In this document: positions 8,060 to 19,355 of the stretch, piece by piece
How the letters are laid out: each line of letters opens with the position of its first letter
Position numbering within the stretch: the first letter of the stretch is position 1
Source of the DNA: Liquorilactobacillus ghanensis DSM 18630
GTDB taxonomy: Bacteria > Bacillota > Bacilli > Lactobacillales > Lactobacillaceae
Length of the DNA: 64,000 nucleotides
Assembly: GCF_001435235.1 (NCBI RefSeq)
Contig: NZ_AZGB01000016.1
Location: forward strand, 336,351 to 400,350
Direction of reading: 5' to 3'
Notes under the pieces: generated by a model
Seen by the model: only the letters and a program-made list of their open reading frames with translations
Databases searched by the model: none
Told to the model about the DNA's origin: nothing
Translations under genes and position numbers: made by a program

Positions 8060-9178
8060 ATGAAAATCAGTGCAGCAGTTGTTGAAAAAGTGGGAGCTCC
8101 ATTTGTTATTAAAAACGACATTGAATTGGCTGAGATGGGACCGACTGATTTGCAGATTAAGATGGTAGCTAGCGGAATTTGTCATTCAGATGAGGCTATT
8201 CGCAAGGGGGATGCTTCCTTAGGCTATCCAGTAATTTTAGGACATGAAGGCTCAGGCATTGTGGAAAAAGTTGGACCACAAGTTAAAAACTTCACGGTTG
8301 GTGATCATGTAGTCCTATCATTTTATTCAGATGGAACTTGTGATAACTGCTTGAAGGGAATTCCAACCCAATGCCGCAGTTATGCTAAATATAATTTAAG
8401 TGGCGTTCGGGCTAATGGAACCGATCATTTTACTGAAAATGGCGAACATATTAGTGATATGTTCAATCAATCATCATTTACAACTCACACAGTTGTAAAT
8501 CAACGTAATGCAGTTAAAGTGGATAAAAAATTAGATTTACGTAAGTTAGGGCCTTTGGGTTGCGGTTATGTAACTGGTAGTGGTACCGTATTTAATACTT
8601 TACAGCCGAAGCCTGGTCAAACGATTGCCGTCTTTGGTACCGGTGCAGTTGGTTTGGCAGCAATGATGGCTGGTAAAATTTCTGGTTGTACTAAAGTGAT
8701 CGCAGTTGATGTGGTTCCAGAAAGGTTAGCCTTGGCTAAGCAGCTGGGAGCAACACAAACAATTAATAGTAAAGAAGAAGATCCGGTAGCTGCTATTCAG
8801 AAATTGACTAATGGTTACGGAGTTGACTTTACCGTTGATACTACTGGAATCGAGCCGGTAATGTTGCAGGCAATTAACGCTTTAGCTCAAGGAGGAACAG
8901 CCGCTTTGATTGCAGTAACAGCGCAAAACATTACCATGAGTTCTTGGAATGATTTGTGTACTTCTGATCGTAAAGTTGTCGGTGTTAATATGGGCGATTC
9001 AATTCCGCAGGTAGATGTGCCACGGTTAATTGAATTTTACAAATTAGGGATGTTTGATTTTGACAAAACTGAGAAATTCTATAAGTTTGCTGATATTAAC
9101 CAAGCAAATAATGATTCAGTTACTGGTAAGACAATTAAACCAGTTTTGATAATTGATGAAGCCTATCAACCAGAATAA
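8060..9178 (+). CDS. Zinc-dependent NAD(P) alcohol dehydrogenase
   Basis: A 372-residue medium-chain dehydrogenase that interconverts an alcohol and an aldehyde. Catalytic-zinc ligands are visible at Cys41 (GICHSD) and His62 (GHEG), with a later Cys in LGCGYVTG. The nucleotide fold carries GTGAVGLAAM, and an aspartate follows at VIAVDVV, favouring NAD over NADP. The structural-zinc lobe is unusual: the four-cysteine pattern reads Asp91-Cys94-Cys97-Cys105, so the first cysteine is replaced. It stands alone behind a promoter and cre-like site. Overall similarity is to aryl-alcohol/class III-type enzymes; the substrate is not known. Reduction of lactaldehyde from rhamnose is possible but unproven. 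Confidence 0.88.
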   Translation: MKISAAVVEKVGAPFVIKNDIELAEMGPTDLQIKMVASGICHSDEAIRKGDASLGYPVILGHEGSGIVEKVGPQVKNFTVGDHVVLSFYSDGTCDNCLKGIPTQCRSYAKYNLSGVRANGTDHFTENGEHISDMFNQSSFTTHTVVNQRNAVKVDKKLDLRKLGPLGCGYVTGSGTVFNTLQPKPGQTIAVFGTGAVGLAAMMAGKISGCTKVIAVDVVPERLALAKQLGATQTINSKEEDPVAAIQKLTNGYGVDFTVDTTGIEPVMLQAINALAQGGTAALIAVTAQNITMSSWNDLCTSDRKVVGVNMGDSIPQVDVPRLIEFYKLGMFDFDKTEKFYKFADINQANNDSVTGKTIKPVLIIDEAYQPE

Positions 9179-9252
9179 TTGAGAATTCTTATTAAATTAA
9201 CAGCAGCTTTAAGAGAGCTAATCTTTTGAAGCTGTTTTTTGATTCTATAATG

Positions 9253-9288
9253 TTGGTATTGATAAATTATATCAATGCCAATTTTTTT
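9253..9288 (+). terminator. Terminator after alcohol dehydrogenase
   Basis: TTGGTATTGATA pairs with TATCAATGCCAA (one G-T pair) around AAATTA-type loop sequence and is followed by seven T. A weaker imperfect hairpin at about 9200-9238 precedes it. Confidence 0.85.
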
Positions 9289-9568
9289 ATTTTAAGCAGC
9301 TTTGCTGTTAATAGTGGTTCATATTTATAAATTGAGAGTAAAACTTTTTCATGAAATGCAAATAGCTTACTGCTAATGTTAAGTAATTTTTATCGCGCTG
9401 ATGTGTTTGATGTGGGTTAAAAAGATGGGAATAATTATTAAATAACTGAGCATAAGATTTGTGGATAATTAGCCTTTTTTCTAGAAATTCGTTATTTTAG
9501 TAATAAACAGTTTGATGAACTAAAATATGAAGAAAAATTGTTAATTTTAGCAATTATTTGGGAAATGG
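9289..9568. other. AT-rich intergenic stretch
   Basis: About 280 bases between the terminator and the AraC gene. No convincing gene, structured RNA or cre site was found. A TTGATGAACTAAAATAT segment near 9510 is a poor promoter candidate. Confidence 0.5.
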
Positions 9569-10447
9569 GTGATCAAAGTGGCAGAAAGCAAATATTTACA
9601 CGAAATTGTCACGCCAACCAAACCATTATCGGCTTGGATCTATTTGCATGAGCAGAAGGGATTGACCTATATCGCCCCTCATTGGCATCAGGGGATTGAG
9701 CTTTCATTTACGATCAATGGCGTAATTGATGATTTTGTAATCAACGAGCATCATTATCAGACCTATGCAGGAACGGTACTAGTGGTTAATTCACAAGTTA
9801 TCCACAGTATTCGTTCAGTGCTAAAGACGGGAGATCGAGCTATTTCAATTATCTATCCATATTACTATGTTAATCGTTTATATCCAGAAATCGAAAATGA
9901 AATCATTGATGTTAATCAACCGGAAAGGTTTGATAATCTTCAAAAAGAAATATATACCGAAATACAAACAACACTTTTTAAAATTTATAAGAACCTAAAA
10001 AATGGCACTAAGTTTAGCAATTTGAAACTTGAAACATTAACTGCTAGGACTTTGCAATTATTGCTAGAGTATTTTACCAAGCCTAAAACTGAATATGATA
10101 TTGTTTATGGAACTAAAGAGTTTGAGGTGGTCAGAATTCAAGCAATCACTAAATACATTAATGATCATTATAGTTACAAAATCAGTTTGTCAGAAATTGC
10201 AGCGCAAGTTAATTTATCTAAAGAATACTTGGCTAAGTTTTTTAAAAATCACATGGATCTTACAATCGGTGCTTATATCAGCAATGTACGTGCGCAAAAA
10301 GCATATTATGATCTTTTAGGAGAAAAAAATAACTTAACTGAAATTGCTGCTAAAAATGGATTTCCAAGCATTAGAGCGATGAATAAAGCTTTTCAGGCTG
10401 TATACGGGAAAACAGCTTCTGAAATTTATCGAAGTAAAAGAGGTTAA
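9569..10447 (+). CDS. AraC-family regulator with cupin sensor domain
   Basis: A 292-residue transcription factor. Residues about 20-90 form a cupin-like sugar or ligand pocket (HWHQGIELSFTINGVIDDF), and residues about 190-290 form the double helix-turn-helix domain (KISLSEIAAQVNLSKEYLAKFFKNH, here quoted in two parts: KISLSEIAAQVNLS and KEYLAKFFKN). The start is uncertain: GTG at 9569 or the in-frame GTG at 9578, neither with a textbook ribosome site. It is followed by a hairpin terminator and then by an esterase-MFS pair in the same direction, which it most likely controls. Confidence 0.85.
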   Translation: MIKVAESKYLHEIVTPTKPLSAWIYLHEQKGLTYIAPHWHQGIELSFTINGVIDDFVINEHHYQTYAGTVLVVNSQVIHSIRSVLKTGDRAISIIYPYYYVNRLYPEIENEIIDVNQPERFDNLQKEIYTEIQTTLFKIYKNLKNGTKFSNLKLETLTARTLQLLLEYFTKPKTEYDIVYGTKEFEVVRIQAITKYINDHYSYKISLSEIAAQVNLSKEYLAKFFKNHMDLTIGAYISNVRAQKAYYDLLGEKNNLTEIAAKNGFPSIRAMNKAFQAVYGKTASEIYRSKRG

Positions 10448-10455
10448 TATTTAGC

Positions 10456-10498
10456 AATGAACTGGCTTTGAAAAGTATATCAGTCAATTCATTTTTTA
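10456..10498 (+). terminator. Terminator after AraC gene
   Basis: AATGAACTGGCT pairs imperfectly with AGTCAATTCATT and is followed by TTTTTTATTT. It separates the regulator from the esterase-MFS unit. Confidence 0.65.
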
Positions 10499-10505
10499 TT
10501 TATTA

Positions 10506-10519
10506 TGTAAGCGTAACCA
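10506..10519 (+). promoter_or_regulatory. cre-like site before the esterase gene
   Basis: TGTAAGCGTAACCA deviates from the CcpA consensus at two positions. It lies just after a TATTAT sequence that could be a -10 element and just before the AAGGAGG ribosome site. Confidence 0.45.
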
Positions 10520-10535
10520 AAAGGAGGAACTTGAA

Positions 10536-11429
10536 ATGGTAGATAAGCAAATAGAATTAGCGATTGAACAAATACGAACTGAGTGGAAAAAAGGCGATGA
10601 TCAACGAGATGCTGGATTACCGCTTGAAATCCCGGAAGTAAAACGTATTGATAATATAGTTTATGGTCCAGATCCTAAGTGGAATTCACTAGATATTTAC
10701 TTGCCCAAAAATGTAGTTGGGAAAATTCCAACGATCATTAATATCCATGGTGGTGGTTGGTGCTATGGAACAAAAGAAACTTATCAATTTTATGGACTGG
10801 GTTTAGCTAAGCGCGGATTTGCTTTTATAAATCCTAATTATCGTTTGGCTCCAGAGGCTGTTTTCCCGGCCGAACTGGATGATGTTAATTGTTACATTCA
10901 TTGGGTAGCAAAACATGCTCAAGAATATAATTTGGATACAAATAATGTTTTTCTAGTCGGTGATAGTGCTGGTGGACAAATGGCTGAACAATATGCAGCT
11001 ATTTTGAAGAATCCAACTTTTCGCGCAAAATTCGGTTATCAATTGCCTGAACTTAAATTTAGGGCAATTGCTTTAAATAGTGCGGCTGTCTTTGTCTTGG
11101 ATCCCGGGATGATAGGTGGTGCGGTAAAGGGCTATTTTACTGATGAAGTTTTAAAAAATAAACGTGATTTACTGGATACTGAAAAATATATTACAGCGGA
11201 TTATTTACCAACCTATATTTCAACTGCAACGGAAGATTTTATTCGGGATGCTTCAATTAAGTTTGCAGGTTTTCTTGCTGAAAAAGGAATTAAACATGTT
11301 TTTAAAGAATATGGTGATAAAGAACATCCACGGCCACATGTTTTCTTAATTAATCAAAAAGATTATATTGCTGATCAAGCTAATGATGATGAGATTAAGT
11401 TTTTCAAGCAATTCATTGTGAAATCCTAA
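10536..11429 (+). CDS. Alpha/beta-hydrolase esterase (HSL-type)
   Basis: A 297-residue cytoplasmic esterase. The oxyanion-hole motif HGGG begins at His71 and the nucleophile elbow GDSAGG places the catalytic serine at 144; a C-terminal histidine near HPRPHVF probably completes the triad. This HGGG/GDSAGG combination is the hormone-sensitive-lipase/acetyl-esterase family, which removes short acyl groups. There is no signal peptide. Because it shares a unit with an MFS carrier and follows an AraC regulator, it probably deacylates an imported plant compound, for example an acetylated or phenolic-acid-decorated glycoside. The substrate is inferred only from context. Confidence 0.8.
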   Translation: MVDKQIELAIEQIRTEWKKGDDQRDAGLPLEIPEVKRIDNIVYGPDPKWNSLDIYLPKNVVGKIPTIINIHGGGWCYGTKETYQFYGLGLAKRGFAFINPNYRLAPEAVFPAELDDVNCYIHWVAKHAQEYNLDTNNVFLVGDSAGGQMAEQYAAILKNPTFRAKFGYQLPELKFRAIALNSAAVFVLDPGMIGGAVKGYFTDEVLKNKRDLLDTEKYITADYLPTYISTATEDFIRDASIKFAGFLAEKGIKHVFKEYGDKEHPRPHVFLINQKDYIADQANDDEIKFFKQFIVKS

Positions 11430-11448
11430 AAGTTATGGGGGAAAAAAC

Positions 11449-12654
11449 ATGAAACAGACAAAAGATAAACTCATTTTTAAAGTTTCATTATTGTCGATTT
11501 CGTTATTTTTGATGATGGCGCCACAAATTTCATCAGCCTTGCCATTAATGTATCACGCTTTTCCCGGAGTTGATCAGGCTGGAGTAGAAACCTTATCAAC
11601 TGTGCCTAATTTTGGAATTGTAATTGGCCTTTTGATTAGTCCCTTTTTAGTTAGAAAATTGGGCCAGAAACCTACCGTTCTAATTGGATTGCTGATCACA
11701 TTAATAACCGGAACTTTTCCAATGTATGCAACAGCCTATCTGCCAATTTTAATTTCTCGTTTTTTGATTGGATTGGGTATTGGTTTGTTTAATTCTTTAG
11801 CTGTTAGTTTAATTCCGCAATTTTATAAGCGTGATGAACAAGAACTTGCTTCAATGATCGGTTATCAAAATGTAATGGGAAGTGTCGGAGCGGCTTTAAG
11901 TTCATTTTTGCTAAGCTATTTAGTTACAATCAGTTGGCATGCAGCCTTTGCGATTTATTTTTTAGTTATTCCAGTTTTGATTTTGTTCACTCTTTTTGTA
12001 CCACTAGCAGACAAAAAGCAGAATGCAGTAGTTGCTGGACAATCAGCAAATAAAGTACCTGTTCCCAAACAAAAGATTAATAGTAAAGTTATTTTAATCG
12101 CAGTTTTAATGCTGTTGATCTTTATGTTTTATATGCCGATTTCGTTTGCTCTACCAAGCCTTATTGTTACGGAAGGGATTGGAACAACTAGTACAGCTGC
12201 TCTAATCGCTGGTTTCTCTACTTTAGTAGGAATTCCAATCGGAGCTAGCTTTGGATTCTTTTTTAAACGGTTGCATGATAAAGTCTTCCCATTAGGTTTT
12301 GCTTTGGTTGCACTGGGATTCATTCTGATTTCATTAGCTAATAATGTTATTTTTCTATTTGTTTCTGTAGTCGTTTTGGGCTTTGGTTTTGGCATTGGAG
12401 TACCTTACATGTACAATTGGTTAGATTGGGCAGCACCAGAAGGTTCAATTAATATGTCAACAACCATAGTATTGATTTTAGTTAATATTGGCAGCTTTGT
12501 TTCCCCAACCGTTATTAATTTGATTACAGGTTTATTTAATAATACTTCTCCACGAGCAATAATGATGTTAAGCGCAGTAGCATTTTTACTGATTTTTGTT
12601 TTTGCTTTATATCACTATCTAAAAGTTCATCGTCAGCAAATAAAAACGGATTAA
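11449..12654 (+). CDS. Major facilitator superfamily transporter
   Basis: A 401-residue, 12-helix MFS carrier. The loop between helices 2 and 3 carries the family motif in the form RKLGQKPTVLIG, and helix 4 holds a SRFLIGLGIGLFN stretch. The start follows a GGGGG ribosome site 20 bases after the esterase gene. It is clearly related to the MFS protein at 14010: both share SR..LGIGIGL.N.LA.SLI and ISWHAA segments at matching places, so the two are paralogues. Direction and substrate are not evident; import of the esterase substrate is the simplest reading. Confidence 0.82.
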   Translation: MKQTKDKLIFKVSLLSISLFLMMAPQISSALPLMYHAFPGVDQAGVETLSTVPNFGIVIGLLISPFLVRKLGQKPTVLIGLLITLITGTFPMYATAYLPILISRFLIGLGIGLFNSLAVSLIPQFYKRDEQELASMIGYQNVMGSVGAALSSFLLSYLVTISWHAAFAIYFLVIPVLILFTLFVPLADKKQNAVVAGQSANKVPVPKQKINSKVILIAVLMLLIFMFYMPISFALPSLIVTEGIGTTSTAALIAGFSTLVGIPIGASFGFFFKRLHDKVFPLGFALVALGFILISLANNVIFLFVSVVVLGFGFGIGVPYMYNWLDWAAPEGSINMSTTIVLILVNIGSFVSPTVINLITGLFNNTSPRAIMMLSAVAFLLIFVFALYHYLKVHRQQIKTD

Positions 12655-12725
12655 AGAATTTAAAATACACCATCATCGTTGATAACTTAAGATAATTAAA
12701 TTCAAAAAATATTGTCTGGATACAT

Positions 12726-12756
12726 CAATCGTCGTTTTGTGGCGATTGTTTTTTTA
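12726..12756 (+). terminator. Terminator after esterase-MFS unit
   Basis: CAATCG pairs with CGATTG around a GT-rich loop, followed by eight T that run into the stop region of the convergent AraC gene. Confidence 0.65.
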
Positions 12757-13881
12757 GATATGATACTTCTTTCGAAACTGGGTGGGAGTGGTATGCAAAT
12801 ATTTTTTAAAGAGTTTAGTCAAGTAACTTTGATCATAAAATCCCAACATCGCTGCGATTTCGGTAACTGTTTTATGCGAAAATATTAATTGACTTTGAAT
12901 TTCGCGAATTTTTTGTTCATTAGCATAGTCGACGATCGTTTGGTTGGTGGCTTGTTTGAATGAACGGCAAAGATAATTTTTAGAGTAACCTAGTTGTTTT
13001 GCCATGAGTGTTAAATTGATTGGTTCGGCCAAATTCTTGAAAACATAGTCTTGAATCAAAAAAATTAAACTTGAATTAGAGAAGCTTTGAGCTGCTCGGA
13101 CACGTTTCACGAATATTTCACCGATTTCTTGGATCAAATCAACGATGCTATCAATTTGATTCAAGCGTTCGATCCGCTGAACGCAGCGGTCACTTAACAT
13201 ATAAGCTGATTCAGGGTGCATCCCGCCTTTAATGGCGGCACGGGTGAAAAGGGTAGTTGCGGCAATTAACAAATTCTTGCTATTTCTTAGTTCGTTACCA
13301 ACTGCCATTTTTCCAAAAGTCCCACTATTGATAAAGTCAGCTAAACGAGGTCGAAATTCAACTAAAATTCCCTTTTCCAAGGCTTGCAGCATTAATTTTT
13401 CCTTGTAATAGCTGTTGTGGTAGATATTAACATCGGTTTCAGTTAAATGTTCATCTTTTTCTTCAGCGACAAAAGAAAAATCGCTAATAAAATTAGGTTG
13501 CTCGATTACTGGCAGCTTTTGAAAAAGACTGAAATATAAAATCTTAGTATAGGAAATTAAGCGTTCCAAACTAATGCTGGGAAAGCTGTCACGAAAATAG
13601 CCTAAAGCTGCAATGGTTTGAACATTACACCAAAGAACTAGTATTTTTCGGTTATTTTCGGGTAAAGAAATGACGCTAAAGCATTCATTGCGACTAGTAT
13701 TAAATATTTTTACAGAACCAGTAGTTAAAGAAAAATCGATTTTATTTAGAAACCTGTTAGGAAAACTGGGTGAGACAGTTTGTTTGAATTGATTTACTAA
13801 TTTTTGTTCATGATCATAAACAAAAATCGATATATTAGAAGCTAGATGGAGTTCTTTAAGTAAAGCTAATAGTTGATTCAT
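12754..13881 (-). CDS. AraC-family regulator, divergent from the MFS/GH78 operon
   Basis: A 375-residue regulator. The first about 270 residues form a sensor domain I do not recognise with certainty; it resembles YSIRK-type AraC regulators in having an N-terminal ligand region followed by a long helical middle. Residues about 280-375 hold two helix-turn-helices (NLTMAKQLGYSKNYLCRSF, and VTEIAAMLGFYDQSYLTKLF). The ATG at 13881 is preferred because AAAGGG lies 9 bases ahead; an in-frame upstream start at 13938 would add 19 residues and reach into the promoter region. It is transcribed away from the MFS/rhamnosidase/ROK/GH1 operon, its likely target. Confidence 0.85.
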   Translation of the reverse strand: MNQLLALLKELHLASNISIFVYDHEQKLVNQFKQTVSPSFPNRFLNKIDFSLTTGSVKIFNTSRNECFSVISLPENNRKILVLWCNVQTIAALGYFRDSFPSISLERLISYTKILYFSLFQKLPVIEQPNFISDFSFVAEEKDEHLTETDVNIYHNSYYKEKLMLQALEKGILVEFRPRLADFINSGTFGKMAVGNELRNSKNLLIAATTLFTRAAIKGGMHPESAYMLSDRCVQRIERLNQIDSIVDLIQEIGEIFVKRVRAAQSFSNSSLIFLIQDYVFKNLAEPINLTLMAKQLGYSKNYLCRSFKQATNQTIVDYANEQKIREIQSQLIFSHKTVTEIAAMLGFYDQSYLTKLFKKYLHTTPTQFRKKYHI

Positions 13882-13939
13882 TATAGGAAGCCCTTTCATT
13901 TTAGATAATATAGAACCTATTTGGTTAATATTATACAAT

Positions 13940-13953
13940 TAAAAGCGCTTTAA
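13940..13953. promoter_or_regulatory. Weak cre-like/palindromic site in divergent promoter region
   Basis: TAAAAGCGCTTTAA is nearly self-complementary around GCGC and differs from the cre consensus at two symmetric positions. It sits between the divergent AraC and MFS genes, so it could serve CcpA or another repressor. Confidence 0.4.
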
Positions 13954-14009
13954 TCAAGTAGAATAGGATTGTAGATGATAATCATAATAAAGCAAAAGGA
14001 GAACAAATC

Positions 14010-15230
14010 ATGACAACTTCTAATCATTCATTCAAAAATGTATTAATTATTATTGCTTTGCTATCATTAAATATTGTTGAACAAGCAGCTAGTGTAATTA
14101 CAGGAACGATCCCGGGGATGGCTAAAACCTTCTCCAGTGAATCATTGGTTAATATTGAATTGATCACAACCGTTGTTTCAATTTTTGTAACCGTTTTTGT
14201 ACTTGTCAGCGGCTTTGTAGTGCGAAAAATCGGTCAGAAGCAAACGGCAGTTTTAGGCTTGGCAATCGCGACTATTAGTTCTGTTATTCCAGCTTTTTCG
14301 AATAATTTTACTGTAATTTTGGTATCGCGTGCAGTTTTAGGTATTGGGATTGGTTTAGCAAACCCGTTAGCAATTAGTTTAATTGGGGTTTTCTTCTCCG
14401 GTGACGAAAGGGCTAAATTAATGGGATGGCGTTCAGCTATCGCAGGGGTCGGAACTTCATTAATGACCTACTTTGCAGGACAACTGCTTAATATTAGCTG
14501 GCACGCTGCATATTGGGTATATTTACTGTTTGTGCCAACTTTGTTATTATTTATCTTTTTTGTTCCCGATCCGGAGAAAAACGGTGCAGTAGAACGGCAG
14601 GAAGCCGAGCAGCAAAAAGAATTAGCGCAGGCTCAAGATCGAGGCGAGAGTGTTCAAAAGGATTCGAAAGTATTGATTGCAACACTGGCAGTTTTAACTT
14701 TCTTGATTTTGATTGCTATCATGGTTTTAGCGATTAAGCTTCCGACATTTTTCGTTGAAGAAAAAATTGGTACAGCTACACAAGCAAGTAACGCTTGGAG
14801 CATTTATAATTTTGCCAGTGTTGCCGGCGGAATCTTATTTGGCTACTGCTACAAGTTTTTACGCAAGTTTTTATTGCCATCAGGATTGATTTTGTCAGGG
14901 ATTATCATGACTCTTATCAGCACTGTTCATAGTGTTGGGATGGTTTACGCTTTATGTATTTTGATGGGGATTGTCAGTGCAATGATCATTCCATATATTT
15001 TCAATCGAATTAGCGAAGCATCATCTCCTAAGAAAGCTCCCCTCTATACCTCAATTGCTTTGGTTGGTTCTAACTTAGGTTCATTTTTATCACCATATGC
15101 TGGTAAATTTTTAGGTGTTTCAAGCAAAGCAGCTATCCTACATGCAGGATTTTTAATGATGGTGTTAGCAGTAGTTTCTTTGATCGTGATTATAAAAATT
15201 AATTCTAATAGCAAAAAGACGGCAGCTTAG
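14010..15230 (+). CDS. Major facilitator superfamily transporter (glycoside uptake candidate)
   Basis: A 406-residue, 12-helix MFS carrier with the RKIGQKQTAVLG inter-helix motif and a SRAVLGIGIGLANPLA helix 4. The central loop near residue 195-220 is charged and glutamine-rich. It is a paralogue of the carrier at 11449. It is the first gene of a four-gene operon (MFS, GH78-type rhamnosidase, ROK kinase, GH1), with gaps of only 13-46 bases, so it most likely imports the glycoside that those enzymes dismantle. No PTS component is in this operon. AAAGGAG lies 8 bases before the ATG. Confidence 0.83.
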   Translation: MTTSNHSFKNVLIIIALLSLNIVEQAASVITGTIPGMAKTFSSESLVNIELITTVVSIFVTVFVLVSGFVVRKIGQKQTAVLGLAIATISSVIPAFSNNFTVILVSRAVLGIGIGLANPLAISLIGVFFSGDERAKLMGWRSAIAGVGTSLMTYFAGQLLNISWHAAYWVYLLFVPTLLLFIFFVPDPEKNGAVERQEAEQQKELAQAQDRGESVQKDSKVLIATLAVLTFLILIAIMVLAIKLPTFFVEEKIGTATQASNAWSIYNFASVAGGILFGYCYKFLRKFLLPSGLILSGIIMTLISTVHSVGMVYALCILMGIVSAMIIPYIFNRISEASSPKKAPLYTSIALVGSNLGSFLSPYAGKFLGVSSKAAILHAGFLMMVLAVVSLIVIIKINSNSKKTAA

Positions 15231-15251
15231 AGAAAGGTTAGGCGGTAAATT

Positions 15252-16826
15252 ATGGAATTTCAGATGAACACAACAGTTAAATTCAAGCATGACGCTAAAT
15301 TGCTTAAAAAGGCACAGCAGGCAAAACCGCAACTCCAATATAAACAGCTTGTTCCACAAAGAATTGTAAAAATAATTCCTGATCAACAAGAATTATTCGG
15401 TTATCGTGCTGTTTCACAGTCGCAGACAATTACTAAATTGAATCAATTATCATTTGGTAAAGGTGAGCGAGTTGTGTTGGATCTTGGAGATCATCAAGTT
15501 GGTCATTTTCAAATAAAAATTAACTCGGTTGGTTCACCGATGGATGCACCGCTATGGTTACACGTCGTTTTTGCTGAATTACCTGCTGAGATTGGAACTA
15601 ACCATGAGCCGTATCATGGCGAATTGAGTAGTTCGTGGTTGGCAGAAGAATATCTGCATTTAGATGTGTTGCCATCACTTTTAAAATTACCGCGCCGTTA
15701 TGCATGTCGATATATTATGCTTGAAGTAATGGATACTTCTCCAAAATGGAAAGCAGTATTCAGCGAGCCGTTGTTTACAGCGGAAAGTGCCGTGTCTTCG
15801 GAACAAACTTTAAAATTAGATTCCGGTGATCCATTATTGGATCAAATTGATCGCGTTAGTTGTAAGACCTTGCTTGATTGCATGCAAGAAGTTTTCGAAG
15901 ATGGGCCTAAACGTGATCGCCGTTTATGGTTAGGCGATTTAAGGCTACAGGCCTTAGCCAATTATGCGACATTTGACAACCAGCAGTTAGTTAAACGATG
16001 TCTGTATTTGTTTGGCGGATTAACGACAGAAGACGGGCGAATCTCTGCTAATATTTTTACGCAAAAAGAACCAATTCCAGATGATACATTTTTATATGAT
16101 TATAGTTTGTTTTTCATCTCAACTTTAGCTGATTATTTTGCCCACTATCATGATATGGAAGTATTGCAGGATTTATTTCCAATTGCTCAACGCCAGCTTG
16201 ATCAAGCATTACAGTTAGTAGATCAGCAAGGACAAGTTGAATTAGATCCAAAATGGCCGATCTTTATTGATTGGTCACAAGAATTTGATAAAGCGACTTG
16301 TGCTCAGGCGGTAACGATTTATGCATTAAAACAATTTTTGGAACTGGCTCAGGAAATGAAAATTGCGACCGACCAATATCAAGCAACATTGGATAAACTA
16401 GTGAATTTTGCGACTGAAAAATTGTATAATCAACAACGTGGACTATTTGTAAGTGGAGCTAAACAGGAAATTAATATAGCAAGTCAAGTTTGGATGGCAT
16501 TAGCTCATGTTTTACCACCAGCAGAAAATCATGCATTAATGGAAACAGCTTTAAAAGAACTTTTTCCGATCACTGGAATTGCAACACCATATATGTATCA
16601 TCACGTATGTGCTGCATTATTTGAAACACGGCATTCGGCGGCCGCACTTGATTTAATTAAGGACTACTGGGGTGGCATGCTCAAATATGGTGCTGATACT
16701 TTTTGGGAGGCATTTCAACCTGAGAAACCGGCATTTTCACCATATAATAGCATGGCAATTAATAGTTATTGTCATGCATGGAGCTGCACACCAGCCTATC
16801 TGCTTAGAAAATATTTGAAAAAGTAA
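15252..16826 (+). CDS. GH78-type alpha-L-rhamnosidase, compact intracellular form
   Basis: Removes terminal alpha-L-rhamnose. The 524-residue protein has a short beta-rich N-terminal part (about 1-190) followed by a six-hairpin catalytic barrel. The GH78 signature is visible as EDGPKRDRRLWLGD near residue 215-230, and the C-terminal barrel motif as GADTFWEAF followed by SYCHAWSCTPAYLL. Typical GH78 enzymes have 700-1000 residues with several extra beta domains, so this is a compact version. No signal peptide, hence cytoplasmic. A second ATG lies 12 bases in; 15252 is used because of the GGTTAGGCGG sequence before it. Released rhamnose could enter the rha operon at the left end. Confidence 0.82.
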   Translation: MEFQMNTTVKFKHDAKLLKKAQQAKPQLQYKQLVPQRIVKIIPDQQELFGYRAVSQSQTITKLNQLSFGKGERVVLDLGDHQVGHFQIKINSVGSPMDAPLWLHVVFAELPAEIGTNHEPYHGELSSSWLAEEYLHLDVLPSLLKLPRRYACRYIMLEVMDTSPKWKAVFSEPLFTAESAVSSEQTLKLDSGDPLLDQIDRVSCKTLLDCMQEVFEDGPKRDRRLWLGDLRLQALANYATFDNQQLVKRCLYLFGGLTTEDGRISANIFTQKEPIPDDTFLYDYSLFFISTLADYFAHYHDMEVLQDLFPIAQRQLDQALQLVDQQGQVELDPKWPIFIDWSQEFDKATCAQAVTIYALKQFLELAQEMKIATDQYQATLDKLVNFATEKLYNQQRGLFVSGAKQEINIASQVWMALAHVLPPAENHALMETALKELFPITGIATPYMYHHVCAALFETRHSAAALDLIKDYWGGMLKYGADTFWEAFQPEKPAFSPYNSMAINSYCHAWSCTPAYLLRKYLKK

Positions 16827-16872
16827 AAATTTGAATTGATATTCGTATTTTGGCTTAAGAGGAGAGATTTTT

Positions 16873-19261
<2,389 letters not shown>

Positions 19262-19263
19262 AA

Positions 19264-19310
19264 AAATAAAAGAGGCTGGAGAATTTTCCTCCGACCTCTT
19301 TTTATTTTTT
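19264..19310 (+). terminator. Terminator after GH1 operon
   Basis: AAAAGAGG and CCTCTTTT form the outer stem with an inner GGAG/CCTC stem, followed by TTTATTTTTT. The A-rich left side lets it also serve the convergent RpiR gene. Confidence 0.9.
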
Positions 19311-19355
19311 GCAAATTTTTGAAAATTAGCGGTATCAAGCTGACTGGTGATTAGG

